DNA of 53,168 bases from Humimonas sp964465015 (GTDB lineage Bacteria; Gemmatimonadota; Gemmatimonadetes; Palauibacterales; Palauibacteraceae), in NCBI GenBank assembly GCA_964465015.1, contig CAYXHP010000090.1, forward strand, positions 1 to 53,168, given 5' to 3'. Below, in pieces: positions 16,295 to 26,095 of the stretch (position 1 is its first letter; each line of letters starts with the position of its first letter). A program made the translations under genes and the position numbers. Below the pieces are notes generated by a model. The model was given only the letters and a program-made list of their open reading frames with translations. It ran no database searches and was not told the DNA's origin.

Positions 16295-17731
16295 GTGACG
16301 CGGCTCGTGACGCTGCGGCGAAGCGGGGACGCGGGTGCCCGGGGTGCGGGTCCCGGGCGTGGAGCAGGGGCGCGCGAGGCCTCGATCGCTCGGGCGGCCG
16401 CGCCCGTTCGGCCGGCGGGCGGCCGGGTCTACATCGAGACCTACGGCTGCCAGATGAACGTCAACGACACGGAGCTCGTCGCGGGCCTCCTCGCCGAGCG
16501 GGGCTACGTTCGCGTCGCGGCCCCGGAGCGAGCCGACGTCATCCTCGTGAACACGTGCGCCATCCGCGAGCATGCCGAGCGGCGGGTGCGCGGCCGCATC
16601 GGGCAGCTGCAGCGCTATCGCCACGCCCGGCCGGAGCTCGTCCTGGGCGTCACCGGCTGCATGGCGCAGCGCATCGGCGCCGGGCTAATGGACCGGGTGG
16701 ACGGCGTGGACCTCGTGGCCGGCCCGGACGGCTACCGTGAGCTGGGTCGACGCATCGACGGGATCCGGACGGGCGCCCTCGAGCGCGGCCAGTCGCTCCT
16801 GGAGCTCGACCCGGACGAAAACTACCGAGACGTGCGGGTCGTGCGGGGCGAGGGAGTGACGGCCTGGGTCACCGTGCAGCGCGGGTGCGACCACCGGTGC
16901 ACGTTCTGCATCGTCCCGTACGTGCGGGGCGGCGAGAAGAACCGGGAGCCCGCCGAGATCCTGGCCGAGGTGCGCGCCGCGGTGGCCGAGGGTTACACGG
17001 AGGTGACGCTCCTGGGCCAGACGGTGAACTCGTACCGGCACGGCGACCGGAACTTCGCGTGGCTGCTGCGCGAGGTGGCGCGCGTGCCGGGACTGCGGCG
17101 GGTCCGGTTCACGTCGCCCCATCCCAACGACGTGAGCGACGAGCTCCTGGACGTGATGGCGGAGGAGCCGGCCGTCTGCCGGCAGCTCCACCTGCCGCTC
17201 CAGTCGGGATCCGACCGCGTGCTCAAGCGCATGGTGCGGCGGTACACGGCGGAGGAGTTCCTGGAGCGGGCGCGGCTCGCGCGCCAGCGGGTTCCTGGAC
17301 TGGCCCTGAGCACGGACGTGATCGTCGGATTCCCGGGGGAGGGGCCCGGTGACTTCGAGGCCACGCTGGAGGTGATGCGGCGGGTGCGCTTCGAGGACGC
17401 GTATCTGTACCGGTTCTCGCCCCGAGAGGGGACCCCCGCCACGCGCTTCCCGGAGGAGGACTTCGTCCGGGACGACGTCACCCAGGCGCGGCTCGAGCGC
17501 CTGATCGAGCTCCACCGGACCATCCAGCGCGAGGTCGCGGAGGCGGAGGTGGGGCGGGTCGTGGAGGTGCTGGTCGAGGGCGAGGCTCGCTCGGAGGGCG
17601 ACATCCTCGGTCGCACGGAGAGCAACAGGGTGGTGGCGTTCCCGGGCTCGGCCGAGGAGGCCGGCTCGTACCTGGAGGTCCGGCTGCTGGGGACCACGGG
17701 CGCCACCTTCACGGGGGAGAGGGTGGCATGA
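16295..17731 (+). CDS. miaB: tRNA-2-methylthio-N6-isopentenyladenosine(37) methylthiotransferase MiaB
   Basis: A 478-residue radical-SAM enzyme that methylthiolates i6A37 in tRNAs reading UNN codons. Domains in order: UPF0004 N-terminal Fe-S domain (YIETYGCQMN, NTCAIREHAE, GVTGCMAQ), radical SAM domain with CDHRCTFC (CxxxCxxC) and LPLQSGSDRVLKRM, and a C-terminal TRAM domain (VLVEGEAR to GRTESNRVV). The start is GTG 16295; the first ~43 residues are a low-complexity Arg/Gly/Ala extension before the conserved core, and GTG 16307 is equally possible. ATG 16272 upstream is out of frame. Confidence 0.95.
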   Translation: MTRLVTLRRSGDAGARGAGPGRGAGAREASIARAAAPVRPAGGRVYIETYGCQMNVNDTELVAGLLAERGYVRVAAPERADVILVNTCAIREHAERRVRGRIGQLQRYRHARPELVLGVTGCMAQRIGAGLMDRVDGVDLVAGPDGYRELGRRIDGIRTGALERGQSLLELDPDENYRDVRVVRGEGVTAWVTVQRGCDHRCTFCIVPYVRGGEKNREPAEILAEVRAAVAEGYTEVTLLGQTVNSYRHGDRNFAWLLREVARVPGLRRVRFTSPHPNDVSDELLDVMAEEPAVCRQLHLPLQSGSDRVLKRMVRRYTAEEFLERARLARQRVPGLALSTDVIVGFPGEGPGDFEATLEVMRRVRFEDAYLYRFSPREGTPATRFPEEDFVRDDVTQARLERLIELHRTIQREVAEAEVGRVVEVLVEGEARSEGDILGRTESNRVVAFPGSAEEAGSYLEVRLLGTTGATFTGERVA

Positions 17732-17744
17732 GGAGAGGGAGCCG

Positions 17745-17999
17745 GTGAAGAACTGGGTGCGGGTCCTGAACCTGATCGTCGCCGCGGCGCTGGCCACGGC
17801 CTTCGCGATCGCCAACGGCGGAGAGCGCGTGCGCGTCGAGCTCGGACTGGTGACGCTGCGCTCGATCTCCCTCCCCGTGGTCGTGTTCGGCGCCGTCCTG
17901 CTGGGCATGGTGGCGGTCCTCCTCGCGGGCCTGCGGGGCGATCTCCGCAACCGCCGGCAGATGGAGAAGGCCCGGAAGCTCTTCGAGCGAGAGGACTAG
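17745..17999 (+). CDS. LapA-domain (DUF1049) small membrane protein
   Basis: An 84-residue protein starting at GTG 17745, 13 bp after miaB, with GGAGAGGGAG upstream. Two hydrophobic helices (about 8-24 and 43-63) flank a short polar strand region (GGERVRVELGLVTL). A charged cytoplasmic tail ends LRNRRQMEKARKLFERED. This is the lipopolysaccharide-assembly LapA/YciS layout; the helical tail is typical. A function in envelope assembly is by family only. Confidence 0.8.
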   Translation: MKNWVRVLNLIVAAALATAFAIANGGERVRVELGLVTLRSISLPVVVFGAVLLGMVAVLLAGLRGDLRNRRQMEKARKLFERED

Positions 18000-18031
18000 A
18001 GAGGGACGTAACGCCCCGGCCCGGAGGCGGC

Positions 18032-20563
18032 GTGCGTCCGGCGCGGCCCGGTCCCCTCCTCCTCACCTCCCTGGCGCTTCTGGCGGGGGATGTCGCCGGG
18101 CTGGCCCTGCCCGGTTCCGTGTCGCCGCCGATCTTCCTCACCTTCGTCCTGGCGGGATTCCTGGCCGTGGCCGCACGCCTTCGGGCTCCGCGTCCGGCCG
18201 CCCTACTCCCCCTTCTCCTGCCAGCCTGCTTCCTGGTGGGACTGGGGCTCGGGGGCCGCGCCGCGCGGGTCGCCCGGCGCTCGTGCGCCGTGGCGCTGGT
18301 CTCCGGCGATACGCTGACCGCCGACGGACGGCTGGCCGACGCGCCCATTCCGGCGGCGCCGGGCCCCGGCGCTTGGCGGGGTCGGCGACCCCTCCGGGCC
18401 GAGCTCCTCGGCGTCACCCTGGCCGGCCGGCGGGGACGGTGCCGCCTGTCTCGTCTCCGGATCAGCCTGGCGCCCGCGAGCCTGCGGGGCGGAGGCGACC
18501 TGTCGGCGGGGGACCGGGTACGCGTGCGTGGACACTGGTGGTCGCTGGGCCCGGCGGCGCCGTGGCCGCGGCGGCCCGACCGGGCCGGCCTCCTCCTGGT
18601 GTCGACCGCGCGGCCGGCGCGGACCTCGCACCCGCACGGCCACCCCGGGTGGGCCGCGCGTCTCCGGGCCGCGGCCCCATGGCTCCGGGCCGCGGCGGCG
18701 CGGCGCCTGGACCGGCGGCTTCCGCCCGACGCTGCGCCGCTGGCGCGCGCGCTGGTGCTCGCCGACCGGAGCGGGCTCGACCCGCGGCTCGGACGCCGTT
18801 TCGCGGAGGCCGGCCTGGCCCATCTGCTGGCCATCTCGGGGCTGCACGTGGGTATCCTGGCGGCGGGAGCGGCCGGGCTCTTCGGGCTCCTCGGACTCGG
18901 CCGGCGTCGCCATGCCGTGGCGGCGGCGCTGGCGGCCGGCTATGTGGCCCTCCTGGGCTTTCCGGCGGCGGCCCTGCGGGCGGCCGTCCTCGTGGCGGGG
19001 TGGGCGCTGGCCCGCACGCGGGGGAGCCCCGTGCGGCTGGGCGAGCTTCTCGGTCTCGCCGCCGCGCTCACGGTGCTCCTCGATCCGCTCGTGCCCCTGG
19101 ACGTGGGCTTTCAACTCTCTTTCGCCGGGTTCGCGGGCCTGGGGCTCGGCGCGGCACTCGGACGGCGGGCGTTCGAGGCGGCGTCCCGCGCCGGCGGGTG
19201 GTGGGCTCGGGTCGCTCGCCGGGGCCGGCGCCTCGCCCTTCCGCTGGCGGCGGGCACCGGGGCGTTCGCGCTCACCGCCCCGCTCGCCGCGGCTCACTTC
19301 GGGCGGGCCGCGCCCATCGCCGTGGTGACCAACCTGTTCGGAGTGCCCATCGTCACGCTGGCGCTGGCCGGTCTGGCCGGGGCGCTCCTCCTCCCCGCGG
19401 CGCTGGGCGGCGGCCTGGCGGCTGCGGCCGCCACGGGGGCCCTCCGGCTCCTGGAGCGGGTGGTGCGCGTGTTCGCGGCCTTGCCGTTCGGCCACGCGGA
19501 GGTGGCGCCGCCCGGACCGCTCGCGTGGTTGAGCGCCGGGCTCGTGCTCCTCGCGGCCGTGCGGGCGGCCCGTGGGGCGCGGGGACGGGCGTGGTGGCCC
19601 CTCCTGGCGGGCGGGGCGGCGCTGGCCCTGGCGCAGCCGGGCCTGTACTCGCTCCGGGCCGGACGCGACGCGCTCCTGTGCTCGCTGGACGTGGGGCAGG
19701 GGGACGCGGCGGTCCTCAGGACGCGGGCGGGTCACTGGATCGTGTTCGACGCCGGCCCGCGCTCGGGATCCTTCGACGCGGGGCGCCGTATCGTGATTCC
19801 GTTCCTGCGCCGGCGCGGCGCCCGCTCGATCGCCCTGTTCGTTCTTTCGCATCCCCACATGGACCACCTGGGCGGCGCGGGGGCGCTCCTGGGCGCCTTC
19901 CGGGTCGGCCGCGTCCTGGATGCTGGCAACCCGATGCCGACGCCGGCCTACGACGACTTCCTGGGCGAGCTCTCCGAGGAGGGAGTGCGGTGGCTTCCGG
20001 CCCGCCCGGGCGAGCGGCTCCGGATCGACGAGGCGAGCCTCATGGTCCTCGGTCCCGACCTCGGAGCCGAGCGGAGCCGGGAGGGCACGGTCGAGCCGGG
20101 CGCCGCCGTGGAGGCCAACGAGGCGAGCGTCACGGTGCGCGTCCGGATCGGAGGCTTCACCTACCTGAATCCGGGCGATGCCTCGGAGGACGAGGAGCGG
20201 TGGCTCCTGGATCGCTGGCCGGCGGACTCGCTGCGGGCTATGCTGCTCAAGGTCGGACACCACGGCAGCCGTGGCTCGTCCAGCGCTCCGTGGTTGGCGG
20301 CCGTGGAGCCTCGCCTCGCCTTCGTGTCCAGCGGGGTGGGGAACCGGTACGGTCATCCCCACGCCGAAGCGCTGGCGCGGTTGCGGCGAGCGGGGGCCCG
20401 CATCTGGCGCTCCGACCGACGGGGCACGCTGTGCGTGAGCATCCGCCCGGACGGCTCCTGGCGCGTCGCCGGGGAGCCGTGGCGGACGGCCCGGACGGCC
20501 CCCGAAGCCGGGGACGCGTCGCGGCGCCGGCGTTCGGCGGCACGAGCCTCGCAGGGGCCGTGA
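18032..20563 (+). CDS. comEC: ComEC/Rec2-family DNA uptake protein
   Basis: An 843-residue multi-pass inner-membrane protein, the channel for single-stranded DNA in natural transformation. The N-terminal part is an OB-like DUF4131 region between hydrophobic segments. The competence domain follows, with FAEAGLAHLLAISGLHVGIL and many helices to about residue 540. The C-terminal metallo-beta-lactamase-like domain has LDVGQGDAAVLRT, the Zn-type motif SHPHMDHLGG and LKVGHHGSRGS. It starts at GTG 18032, 32 bp after the LapA-like gene. The rest of the competence machinery is not in this window, so transformation is not proven. Confidence 0.93.
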   Translation: MRPARPGPLLLTSLALLAGDVAGLALPGSVSPPIFLTFVLAGFLAVAARLRAPRPAALLPLLLPACFLVGLGLGGRAARVARRSCAVALVSGDTLTADGRLADAPIPAAPGPGAWRGRRPLRAELLGVTLAGRRGRCRLSRLRISLAPASLRGGGDLSAGDRVRVRGHWWSLGPAAPWPRRPDRAGLLLVSTARPARTSHPHGHPGWAARLRAAAPWLRAAAARRLDRRLPPDAAPLARALVLADRSGLDPRLGRRFAEAGLAHLLAISGLHVGILAAGAAGLFGLLGLGRRRHAVAAALAAGYVALLGFPAAALRAAVLVAGWALARTRGSPVRLGELLGLAAALTVLLDPLVPLDVGFQLSFAGFAGLGLGAALGRRAFEAASRAGGWWARVARRGRRLALPLAAGTGAFALTAPLAAAHFGRAAPIAVVTNLFGVPIVTLALAGLAGALLLPAALGGGLAAAAATGALRLLERVVRVFAALPFGHAEVAPPGPLAWLSAGLVLLAAVRAARGARGRAWWPLLAGGAALALAQPGLYSLRAGRDALLCSLDVGQGDAAVLRTRAGHWIVFDAGPRSGSFDAGRRIVIPFLRRRGARSIALFVLSHPHMDHLGGAGALLGAFRVGRVLDAGNPMPTPAYDDFLGELSEEGVRWLPARPGERLRIDEASLMVLGPDLGAERSREGTVEPGAAVEANEASVTVRVRIGGFTYLNPGDASEDEERWLLDRWPADSLRAMLLKVGHHGSRGSSSAPWLAAVEPRLAFVSSGVGNRYGHPHAEALARLRRAGARIWRSDRRGTLCVSIRPDGSWRVAGEPWRTARTAPEAGDASRRRRSAARASQGP

Positions 20564-20610
20564 GCGCCACGACCTCGAAACCGAATCCGATCCTACCCGG
20601 GAGCGACCCG

Positions 20611-21642
20611 ATGGAGAGATCCGTCGTCACCCTGAACCGCTTCATCCTCGAGGAGGAGCGCAGGTTTCCGGACGCCACCGGTGCGTTCTCCAACACGCTC
20701 CAGGACCTCACGCTGGCGGCCAAGCTCATCAACCGGGCCGTGAACCAGGCGGGCCTGGTGGACATCCTGGGCGAGACGGACCGGGAGAACGTCCATGGCG
20801 AGCAGGTGAAGAAGCTCGACGAGTACGCGCACGACGTGATCGTGGCCGCGATGGATCACGGCGGCCACCTGTGCGTGATGGGCTCGGAGGAGTCGGAGGA
20901 GATCATCCCGATCCCCGACCGCTTTCCGGTGGGCGACTACGTACTCCTGTTCGATCCCCTGGACGGGAGCTCGAACATCGAGGCGAACATCTCCATCGGG
21001 ACGATCTTCTCGGTGCACCGGCGGGTGAGCGATCCGGCCGTGTCCCGGAACGGCACGCTCGAGGACGTGCTGCAGCCGGGCTTCCGGCAGGTGGCCTCGG
21101 GCTACTTCCTGTACGGCTCCTCGACGATCCTGGTCTACACTACGGGGCGGGGCGTGCACGGCTTCACCCTGGACCCCTCCATCGGCGAATTCCTGCTCTC
21201 GCACCACAACATCACCTTCCCCGATCCGGGCCAGAAGGTATACGCCATCAACGAGGGCTACTTCGGTCGCTGGAGCGAGGCACAGCGGAGCCTGGTGCGG
21301 CGGCTGCGCGGGGACGCGGGCGGGGACGACGGCGACGGGTTCAAGCTCCGCTACGTGGGCTCCCTGGTGGCCGACTTCCACCGGACGCTCCTGTACGGCG
21401 GACTGTTCATGTATCCGGCCGACCGGAAGCATCCCTCGGGCAAGCTCCGCCTCCTGTACGAGGCCGACCCGCTGGCGTTCGTGTGCGAGCAGGCGGGAGG
21501 ACGGGCCACGAACGGCGAGAAGCGGATCCTGGACATCCAGCCCGAGGAGCTCCACCAGCGCACGCCGCTGTTCATCGGGACGGCGGAGTACGTGGACATG
21601 GCCTGCGAGCACCTGGCGCGGGAGGGCGTCGCGGCGAGCTGA
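20611..21642 (+). CDS. fbp: Fructose-1,6-bisphosphatase class 1
   Basis: A 343-residue gluconeogenic enzyme converting fructose-1,6-bisphosphate to fructose-6-phosphate. The metal/phosphate site FDPLDGSSNIEANISIGTIF, the Glu pair in MGSEESEE, and the substrate-binding LRYVGSLVADFHRTLLYGG and YEADPLAFVCEQAGG are all present. ATG 20611 has GGGAG 8 nt upstream. GTG 20560, overlapping the comEC stop by 4 bp, would add a 17-residue unstructured extension and remains possible. It is last in the miaB-LapA-comEC-fbp run; a hairpin follows. Confidence 0.96.
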   Translation: MERSVVTLNRFILEEERRFPDATGAFSNTLQDLTLAAKLINRAVNQAGLVDILGETDRENVHGEQVKKLDEYAHDVIVAAMDHGGHLCVMGSEESEEIIPIPDRFPVGDYVLLFDPLDGSSNIEANISIGTIFSVHRRVSDPAVSRNGTLEDVLQPGFRQVASGYFLYGSSTILVYTTGRGVHGFTLDPSIGEFLLSHHNITFPDPGQKVYAINEGYFGRWSEAQRSLVRRLRGDAGGDDGDGFKLRYVGSLVADFHRTLLYGGLFMYPADRKHPSGKLRLLYEADPLAFVCEQAGGRATNGEKRILDIQPEELHQRTPLFIGTAEYVDMACEHLAREGVAAS

Positions 21643-21689
21643 GGAGCCGGGCGTCGGCCCGGTCGCCCTACCGCTCCGCTTCCCCGGAT

Positions 21690-21707
21690 CGTCTACGAGC
21701 GTAGACG
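21690..21707. terminator. Hairpin between convergent fbp and add, candidate bidirectional terminator
   Basis: CGTCTAC (21690-21696) pairs with GTAGACG (21701-21707) around the tetraloop GAGC. A flanking CCGGA/TCCGG pair at 21685-21689 and about 21714-21718 can extend it. It sits in the 111-bp gap between two gene ends. Confidence 0.6.
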
Positions 21708-21753
21708 GTGGCGTCCGGTCGCGTGGTGTCGCCGCGAGCCGATGGGCCGCGCC

Positions 21754-22917
21754 TCACGCCAGCCACGGCCGGTAACGGTCCTCCGGCACTCCGACCAGGC
21801 TCGCCACGCGCGGTCCCACCTCCGCGATCAGGGCCAGCTTCTCGTCCCGGTGCAGGAAGGCGCTCCGGAAGCCGTCCAGCACCATGTGGCCGATCTCCTC
21901 GAGCGTGAATCCCTGGTGGCCCCAGGCCCGGACGTACTCCTCGGTCACGGTCGTCCCGCTCATGAGCCGGTTGTCCGTGTGCAGGCTCACCACCACGCCG
22001 CGGTCGAAGTAGAGCCGCAGGGGGTGGGTCTCGAAGCTCTCCACCGCCCGCGTCTGCACGTTGCTCGTGAGGCAGATCTCGAGCGGGACGCGGTGGTCGG
22101 CCACGTACTGCAGGAGATCGGGGTCCTCGTAGAGCCGGGTGCCGTGTCCGATGCGGTGGGCGCCGCAGTAGTGGAGCGCCTGGTGGATGGACTCGGGTCC
22201 GTAGGCCTCCCCGGCGTGGATCGTGGCGTTGCAGTTGGCGTTGAGCACCGTGTAGAAGGCGTTCCGGTGCTTCTTGGCCGGATAGTTGTACTCGGCGCCG
22301 GCCAGGTCGAAGCCCACCACGCCGCGGTCCTTGTAGGCCACCGTGAGGTCGGCCAGGTCGCGGGAGACGTCCGGATCCATGTTGCGGATCCCGCACAGGA
22401 TGAGACGCGACTCGATCCCGAAGGCCTCGCGGGCGCGGGCCATGCCGCGGAGTGGCGCCTCGACCGTCTCGGGCAGGGGGAGTCCGCCCTGCGTCGTGAG
22501 GATGGGCGAGTAGCGGATCTCCATGTAGCGTACGTTCTCGGCCGCCGCGTCCTCGCACAGCTCGAAGGCGATGCGCTCGAGCGCGTCGGCGTGCTGCATG
22601 ACCGACAGCGTGAGCTCGAAGCGGGCCAGGTAGTCCTCCAGGTTGCGCGCGTCGCGGACGTGGAGGTAGTCGACCAGCCCTTCGAGTCCCTCGGTCGGGA
22701 GGTCCACGCCGTGCTCCCGGGCGAGCTCGAGGATCGTCGAGGGCCGGAGCGAGCCGTCCAGGTGCACGTGGAGATCGGTCTTGGGGAGCTCCTCGATCAC
22801 CGCGCGCACGGCCGGCTCGCGTCCCGGACGCGCGGCCGCGGGCGCCGCGCTCTCCGTCTCCCCGGGATTCGCGCGCCGGGAGCCGACCGGCGGGACGCCC
22901 GCGGGAGGGGAGCTCAC
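21754..22917 (-). CDS. add: Adenosine deaminase
   Basis: A 387-residue Zn enzyme deaminating adenosine to inosine. Metal and catalytic motifs are DLHVHLDGS (HxH), HAGEAYGP (Glu proton shuttle), HRIGHGTRL and SLHTDNRLMSG (Asp). The start is GTG 22917, overlapping the 5'-nucleotidase stop by 4 bp. The first ~40 residues are a low-complexity extension before VIEELPKTDLHVH. It is the last gene of the long purine run, immediately after a 5'-nucleotidase, which together turn AMP into inosine. Confidence 0.95.
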   Translation of the reverse strand: MSSPPAGVPPVGSRRANPGETESAAPAAARPGREPAVRAVIEELPKTDLHVHLDGSLRPSTILELAREHGVDLPTEGLEGLVDYLHVRDARNLEDYLARFELTLSVMQHADALERIAFELCEDAAAENVRYMEIRYSPILTTQGGLPLPETVEAPLRGMARAREAFGIESRLILCGIRNMDPDVSRDLADLTVAYKDRGVVGFDLAGAEYNYPAKKHRNAFYTVLNANCNATIHAGEAYGPESIHQALHYCGAHRIGHGTRLYEDPDLLQYVADHRVPLEICLTSNVQTRAVESFETHPLRLYFDRGVVVSLHTDNRLMSGTTVTEEYVRAWGHQGFTLEEIGHMVLDGFRSAFLHRDEKLALIAEVGPRVASLVGVPEDRYRPWLA

Positions 22918-24635
22918 GGTCCGGCCTCCGCCGCCACGGCCGCGCAGGGATCGGCCCCACCCGCCCCACCGGGGTCCTCCCTGGCCGCCGCGCGCCCCGG
23001 CGGCCCGACGGCCCTCACCCACCGGTCGGGAGCCGGGGCCGTCACCGGCTGCGGGCGCCCCCGCAGGTAGGAGACCAGGGCCTCCAGGTCCGTGATGCCC
23101 GTCGGGGTGGACTCGATGGGGCTCGCCAGCGACGAGAAGCCGGCTCCCCCGTCGGCCATGAAGTCGTTCACCGTGAGTGTGTAGGTCGCCCGGGGCGCCA
23201 CGGGCGTGCCGTCCTCCAGGACGAGGCCCAGGACCCGCCCGCTGGCGCCCACGGCCGGATCGTAGCACGCGCGGAGCCCGCTCAGGTGGGCGTGCGGCCC
23301 GTCCGCCTCCAGGGCCTGATCCAGCGCCCGGCGGAGCGAGGCGCCCGTGACCTCGAGTCGGACCAGCGTGTTTCCGAACGGCTGGACCTCGAGGAGATCG
23401 CCGTAGCTGACCGGCCCGGCCGGCAGCGAGGCCCGGATCCCGCCGCTGTTCATGATCGCCACCTGGGTCCCGGTCGCGGCGCGCTGGGCGTCCGCGACGA
23501 GGTCGCCGAGGCCGTACTCGACGCCGCGCCCGGCCCTGCGGAGGGGAGCGGCCAGCCGGGCCACGGGCGCCGAGGCCCGCGCCTCCACCTCCGTCCGGCT
23601 GCGGTCCACCAGGGCGGCCACCCGGGCGTCGGGCTCGGCGCCGTCGGTCCAGGGTGTCCGCACCGCCGGGAGCTGAGCGGACACGGAGTCGCGACCCACC
23701 CGCGTCAGGCGCTCTTCGCCGAACGCGAGGCCGTTCGACCACGACTGCACGACGGGCCGGCCGCGGATCCGCGTCCGGATGAGGCTGTGGGTGTGACCCG
23801 TGATGGCGTAGTCCCAGCGCGACCGGGTGGCGCGGAGCGCGTCGATCGCCTCCCCCCGGCACTCCCGCTCGCCGCGCGAGCAGAAGCCCCCGGCGTGGAG
23901 CAGCACGACCACGAAGTCCGCGCCCCGGGCCCGGACCTCGGGCACGGAGCGGTCGATGGCCTCCGCCAGATTCCGGAACTCGAGGTCCGCGACCACGGAC
24001 GGCCGGGTGGTCCAGGGCGTGGACCGCGTCGTCACGCCCACCACGCCGACCCGCACCCCGCCCCGGTCGATGATCGTCCAGGGCCGGACCCACTCCGGGT
24101 GGCGGCCGCTGCCCTTCAGGTAGACGTTGGCCGCCAGGAACGGGAAGCGGGCCTCGGCCATGCGCGCCCAAAGGGTGTCGAGACCCCAATCGAACTCGTG
24201 GTTCCCGACCGCGGCGGCGTCGTAACCCATCGCGTCGAAGACCTCGATGACGGGTCGGCCGGCGAGGAGGTTCGAGATCGCCGTGCCCTGCATGAGGTCT
24301 CCGGCGCTGAACAGGAACGCCGGACACGCGGAGCCCCGGCGCTCACGCCCGAGCCAGCCGGCCAGGGCCGCGGCGCCGCCCACCTCGCGGCCGTGGGCCC
24401 AGGACGGCTTCGCGGGCAGGAGGTGGCCGTGCGTGTCGTTGGTCGAGAGGATCAGCGCGCAGGTCGGGGCCGTGGCGCCCCGCGACGGGAAGGTGGGGAC
24501 TGTCGAGGGGATCGCGGCCCCCCCCAGGCCGCCCAGCAGGAGGCCGGCCGCGAGCGCGGCGTCGAGCCGTGACGCCGGTCGGGCCACCGGTGCGCCCCCC
24601 GGAAGCGCATCGTGTGGGCCTAGCTCAGCACGCAC
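22914..24635 (-). CDS. 5'-nucleotidase/2',3'-cyclic phosphodiesterase (UshA-like), exported
   Basis: A 573-residue two-domain enzyme. The metallophosphatase domain has STNDTHGHLLP, SAGDLMQG, VGNHEFDWG and the ITGHTHS motif; the C-terminal nucleotidase domain has MNSGGIRASLPAG and TVNDFMADGG. It hydrolyses nucleotides to nucleosides, probably in the periplasm. GTG 24635 overlaps the purF end by 11 bp and has GGAGAG close upstream. GTG 24587 is an alternative giving a tidier signal peptide (ARPASRLDAALAAGLLLGG). Its presence in a de novo purine operon, next to add, links nucleotide scavenging to synthesis. Confidence 0.92.
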   Translation of the reverse strand: MRAELGPHDALPGGAPVARPASRLDAALAAGLLLGGLGGAAIPSTVPTFPSRGATAPTCALILSTNDTHGHLLPAKPSWAHGREVGGAAALAGWLGRERRGSACPAFLFSAGDLMQGTAISNLLAGRPVIEVFDAMGYDAAAVGNHEFDWGLDTLWARMAEARFPFLAANVYLKGSGRHPEWVRPWTIIDRGGVRVGVVGVTTRSTPWTTRPSVVADLEFRNLAEAIDRSVPEVRARGADFVVVLLHAGGFCSRGERECRGEAIDALRATRSRWDYAITGHTHSLIRTRIRGRPVVQSWSNGLAFGEERLTRVGRDSVSAQLPAVRTPWTDGAEPDARVAALVDRSRTEVEARASAPVARLAAPLRRAGRGVEYGLGDLVADAQRAATGTQVAIMNSGGIRASLPAGPVSYGDLLEVQPFGNTLVRLEVTGASLRRALDQALEADGPHAHLSGLRACYDPAVGASGRVLGLVLEDGTPVAPRATYTLTVNDFMADGGAGFSSLASPIESTPTGITDLEALVSYLRGRPQPVTAPAPDRWVRAVGPPGRAAAREDPGGAGGADPCAAVAAEAGP

Positions 24636-26058
24636 AGCTCTCCATCTCGTAGCCCGCCTCGCGGTCGAGCAGGGGCGCCTTGTAGTCGCCGGTCCAGCAG
24701 GCCTCGCAGAAGGGGCCGTGGTCCTCTACCGCCGCGCGCATACCCTCCAGCGACAGGTAGCCCAGCGAGTCGACGCCCAGGTGCTCGCCGATCTCCTCCA
24801 CCGATTTCCTCGCCCCGATCAGCTCGTCCCGGGTCGGCATGTCGATGCCGTAGTAGCAGGGATAGCGGATGGGAGGCGAGGCGACGCGGAAGTGGATCTC
24901 GCGCGCCCCGGCCTCGCGGAGGAGGGCGACGAGGCCGCGGCTCGTGGTGCCACGCACCAGCGAATCGTCCACCACCACGATGCGGCGGTCCGCGATGAGC
25001 TCCCGCACCGGGTTGTACTTGATCCGCACCTTGAAGTCCCGGCCCGACTGGGTGGGGTGGATGAAGGTGCGCCCGACGTAGTGGTTCCGGATGAGGGCCA
25101 GCTCGAAGGGTGTTCCGGACTCCTCCGCGTAGCCGAGAGCGGCGGAGTTGGAGGAATCGGGCACCGCGAACACGCAGTCGGCCTCCACCGGGTGCTCGCG
25201 CGCCAGCTGCCGGCCGAACGCCCGGCGGGCCCGGTCCACGCTACATCCCCAGATCCGCGAGTCCGGGCGGGCGAAGTAGACCAGCTCGAACAGGCACGGG
25301 GCCGGCTCGGCCGGCGGCAGCGGACGCATGCTCTCCACCCGCCCGTGCCGTATGCGGAGCACCTCGCCCGGGTCGAGGTCCCGCACGTAGTCCGCCCCCA
25401 TGATGTCGAGCGCGCAGGTCTCGGAGGCCACGACGGCGGCTTCGCCGACCCGGCCGAGGACCAGCGGCCGGAACCCCCTCGGATCGCGGGCCGCGTACAG
25501 CGTGTCGCCCACGCTGAGCGCGAGCGAGAAGGCGCCCTGGATCTGCGAGAGCGCATCGTCCACCTGGGCGCTCTCCGAATCGCGTCGGGAGCGCGCGATG
25601 AGGTGGATGACCACCTCCGAGTCGCTGTCGGTCTGGAAGATGGCACCCTCGGCCGTGAGGCGGTCACGGAGCTCGTGCTGGTTGGTGAGGTTGCCGTTGT
25701 GCGCCAGGGCGAGCGGGCCGCGCCGATAGTCCACCAGCACCGGCTGGGCGTTCCGCAGGTCGGAGCTCCCGGCGGTGGAGTAGCGGACGTGCCCGAGGGC
25801 CGTGGCGCCGGTGAGCTTCCGCATCGCCGAGTCATCGAACACGTCGCTCACCAGCCCCATGCCGCGGTGGGACCGGGCGATGCCGTCAGCGTCGATGGCC
25901 ACGATCCCGGCCGACTCCTGTCCCCTGTGCTGCAGGGCGTAGAGACCGAGGAAGGTGAGTGCCGCCGCGTCGGGCGAGCCGCTCACGGCGCAGACGCCGC
26001 ACTCGTCGTGGGGCTTGTCGTCGTCTCGATCGGCGATCCGTACGGGTAGGGGTCTCAA
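24625..26058 (-). CDS. purF: Amidophosphoribosyltransferase
   Basis: A 477-residue enzyme for the first committed step of purine synthesis, making phosphoribosylamine from PRPP and glutamine. The nucleophile is C20 in HDECGVCAV, so a ~19-residue propeptide must be removed, as in Bacillus PurF. The glutaminase domain (LQHRGQESAGI, HNGNLTN) is followed by the PRTase domain with VVVDDSLVRGTTSRG. Four Cys matching the 4Fe-4S ligands of the Bacillus type are visible (APCLFE, RYPCYYG, FCEAC). The start is TTG 26058, the only candidate in frame, with CGAGG upstream. It follows purL by 37 bp. Confidence 0.96.
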   Translation of the reverse strand: MRPLPVRIADRDDDKPHDECGVCAVSGSPDAAALTFLGLYALQHRGQESAGIVAIDADGIARSHRGMGLVSDVFDDSAMRKLTGATALGHVRYSTAGSSDLRNAQPVLVDYRRGPLALAHNGNLTNQHELRDRLTAEGAIFQTDSDSEVVIHLIARSRRDSESAQVDDALSQIQGAFSLALSVGDTLYAARDPRGFRPLVLGRVGEAAVVASETCALDIMGADYVRDLDPGEVLRIRHGRVESMRPLPPAEPAPCLFELVYFARPDSRIWGCSVDRARRAFGRQLAREHPVEADCVFAVPDSSNSAALGYAEESGTPFELALIRNHYVGRTFIHPTQSGRDFKVRIKYNPVRELIADRRIVVVDDSLVRGTTSRGLVALLREAGAREIHFRVASPPIRYPCYYGIDMPTRDELIGARKSVEEIGEHLGVDSLGYLSLEGMRAAVEDHGPFCEACWTGDYKAPLLDREAGYEMESCAC

Positions 26059-26095
26059 GCTGGACCTCGGGCCTCTGGGTAGGGTCTCGCGCGCC

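Noticed and set aside
18283..20610. Extension of the fbp frame back through comEC
   Set aside because: It is the antiphase reading of comEC; the encoded sequence is Arg/Gly/Pro-rich with no fbp homology before residue 1 of the ATG 20611 protein.
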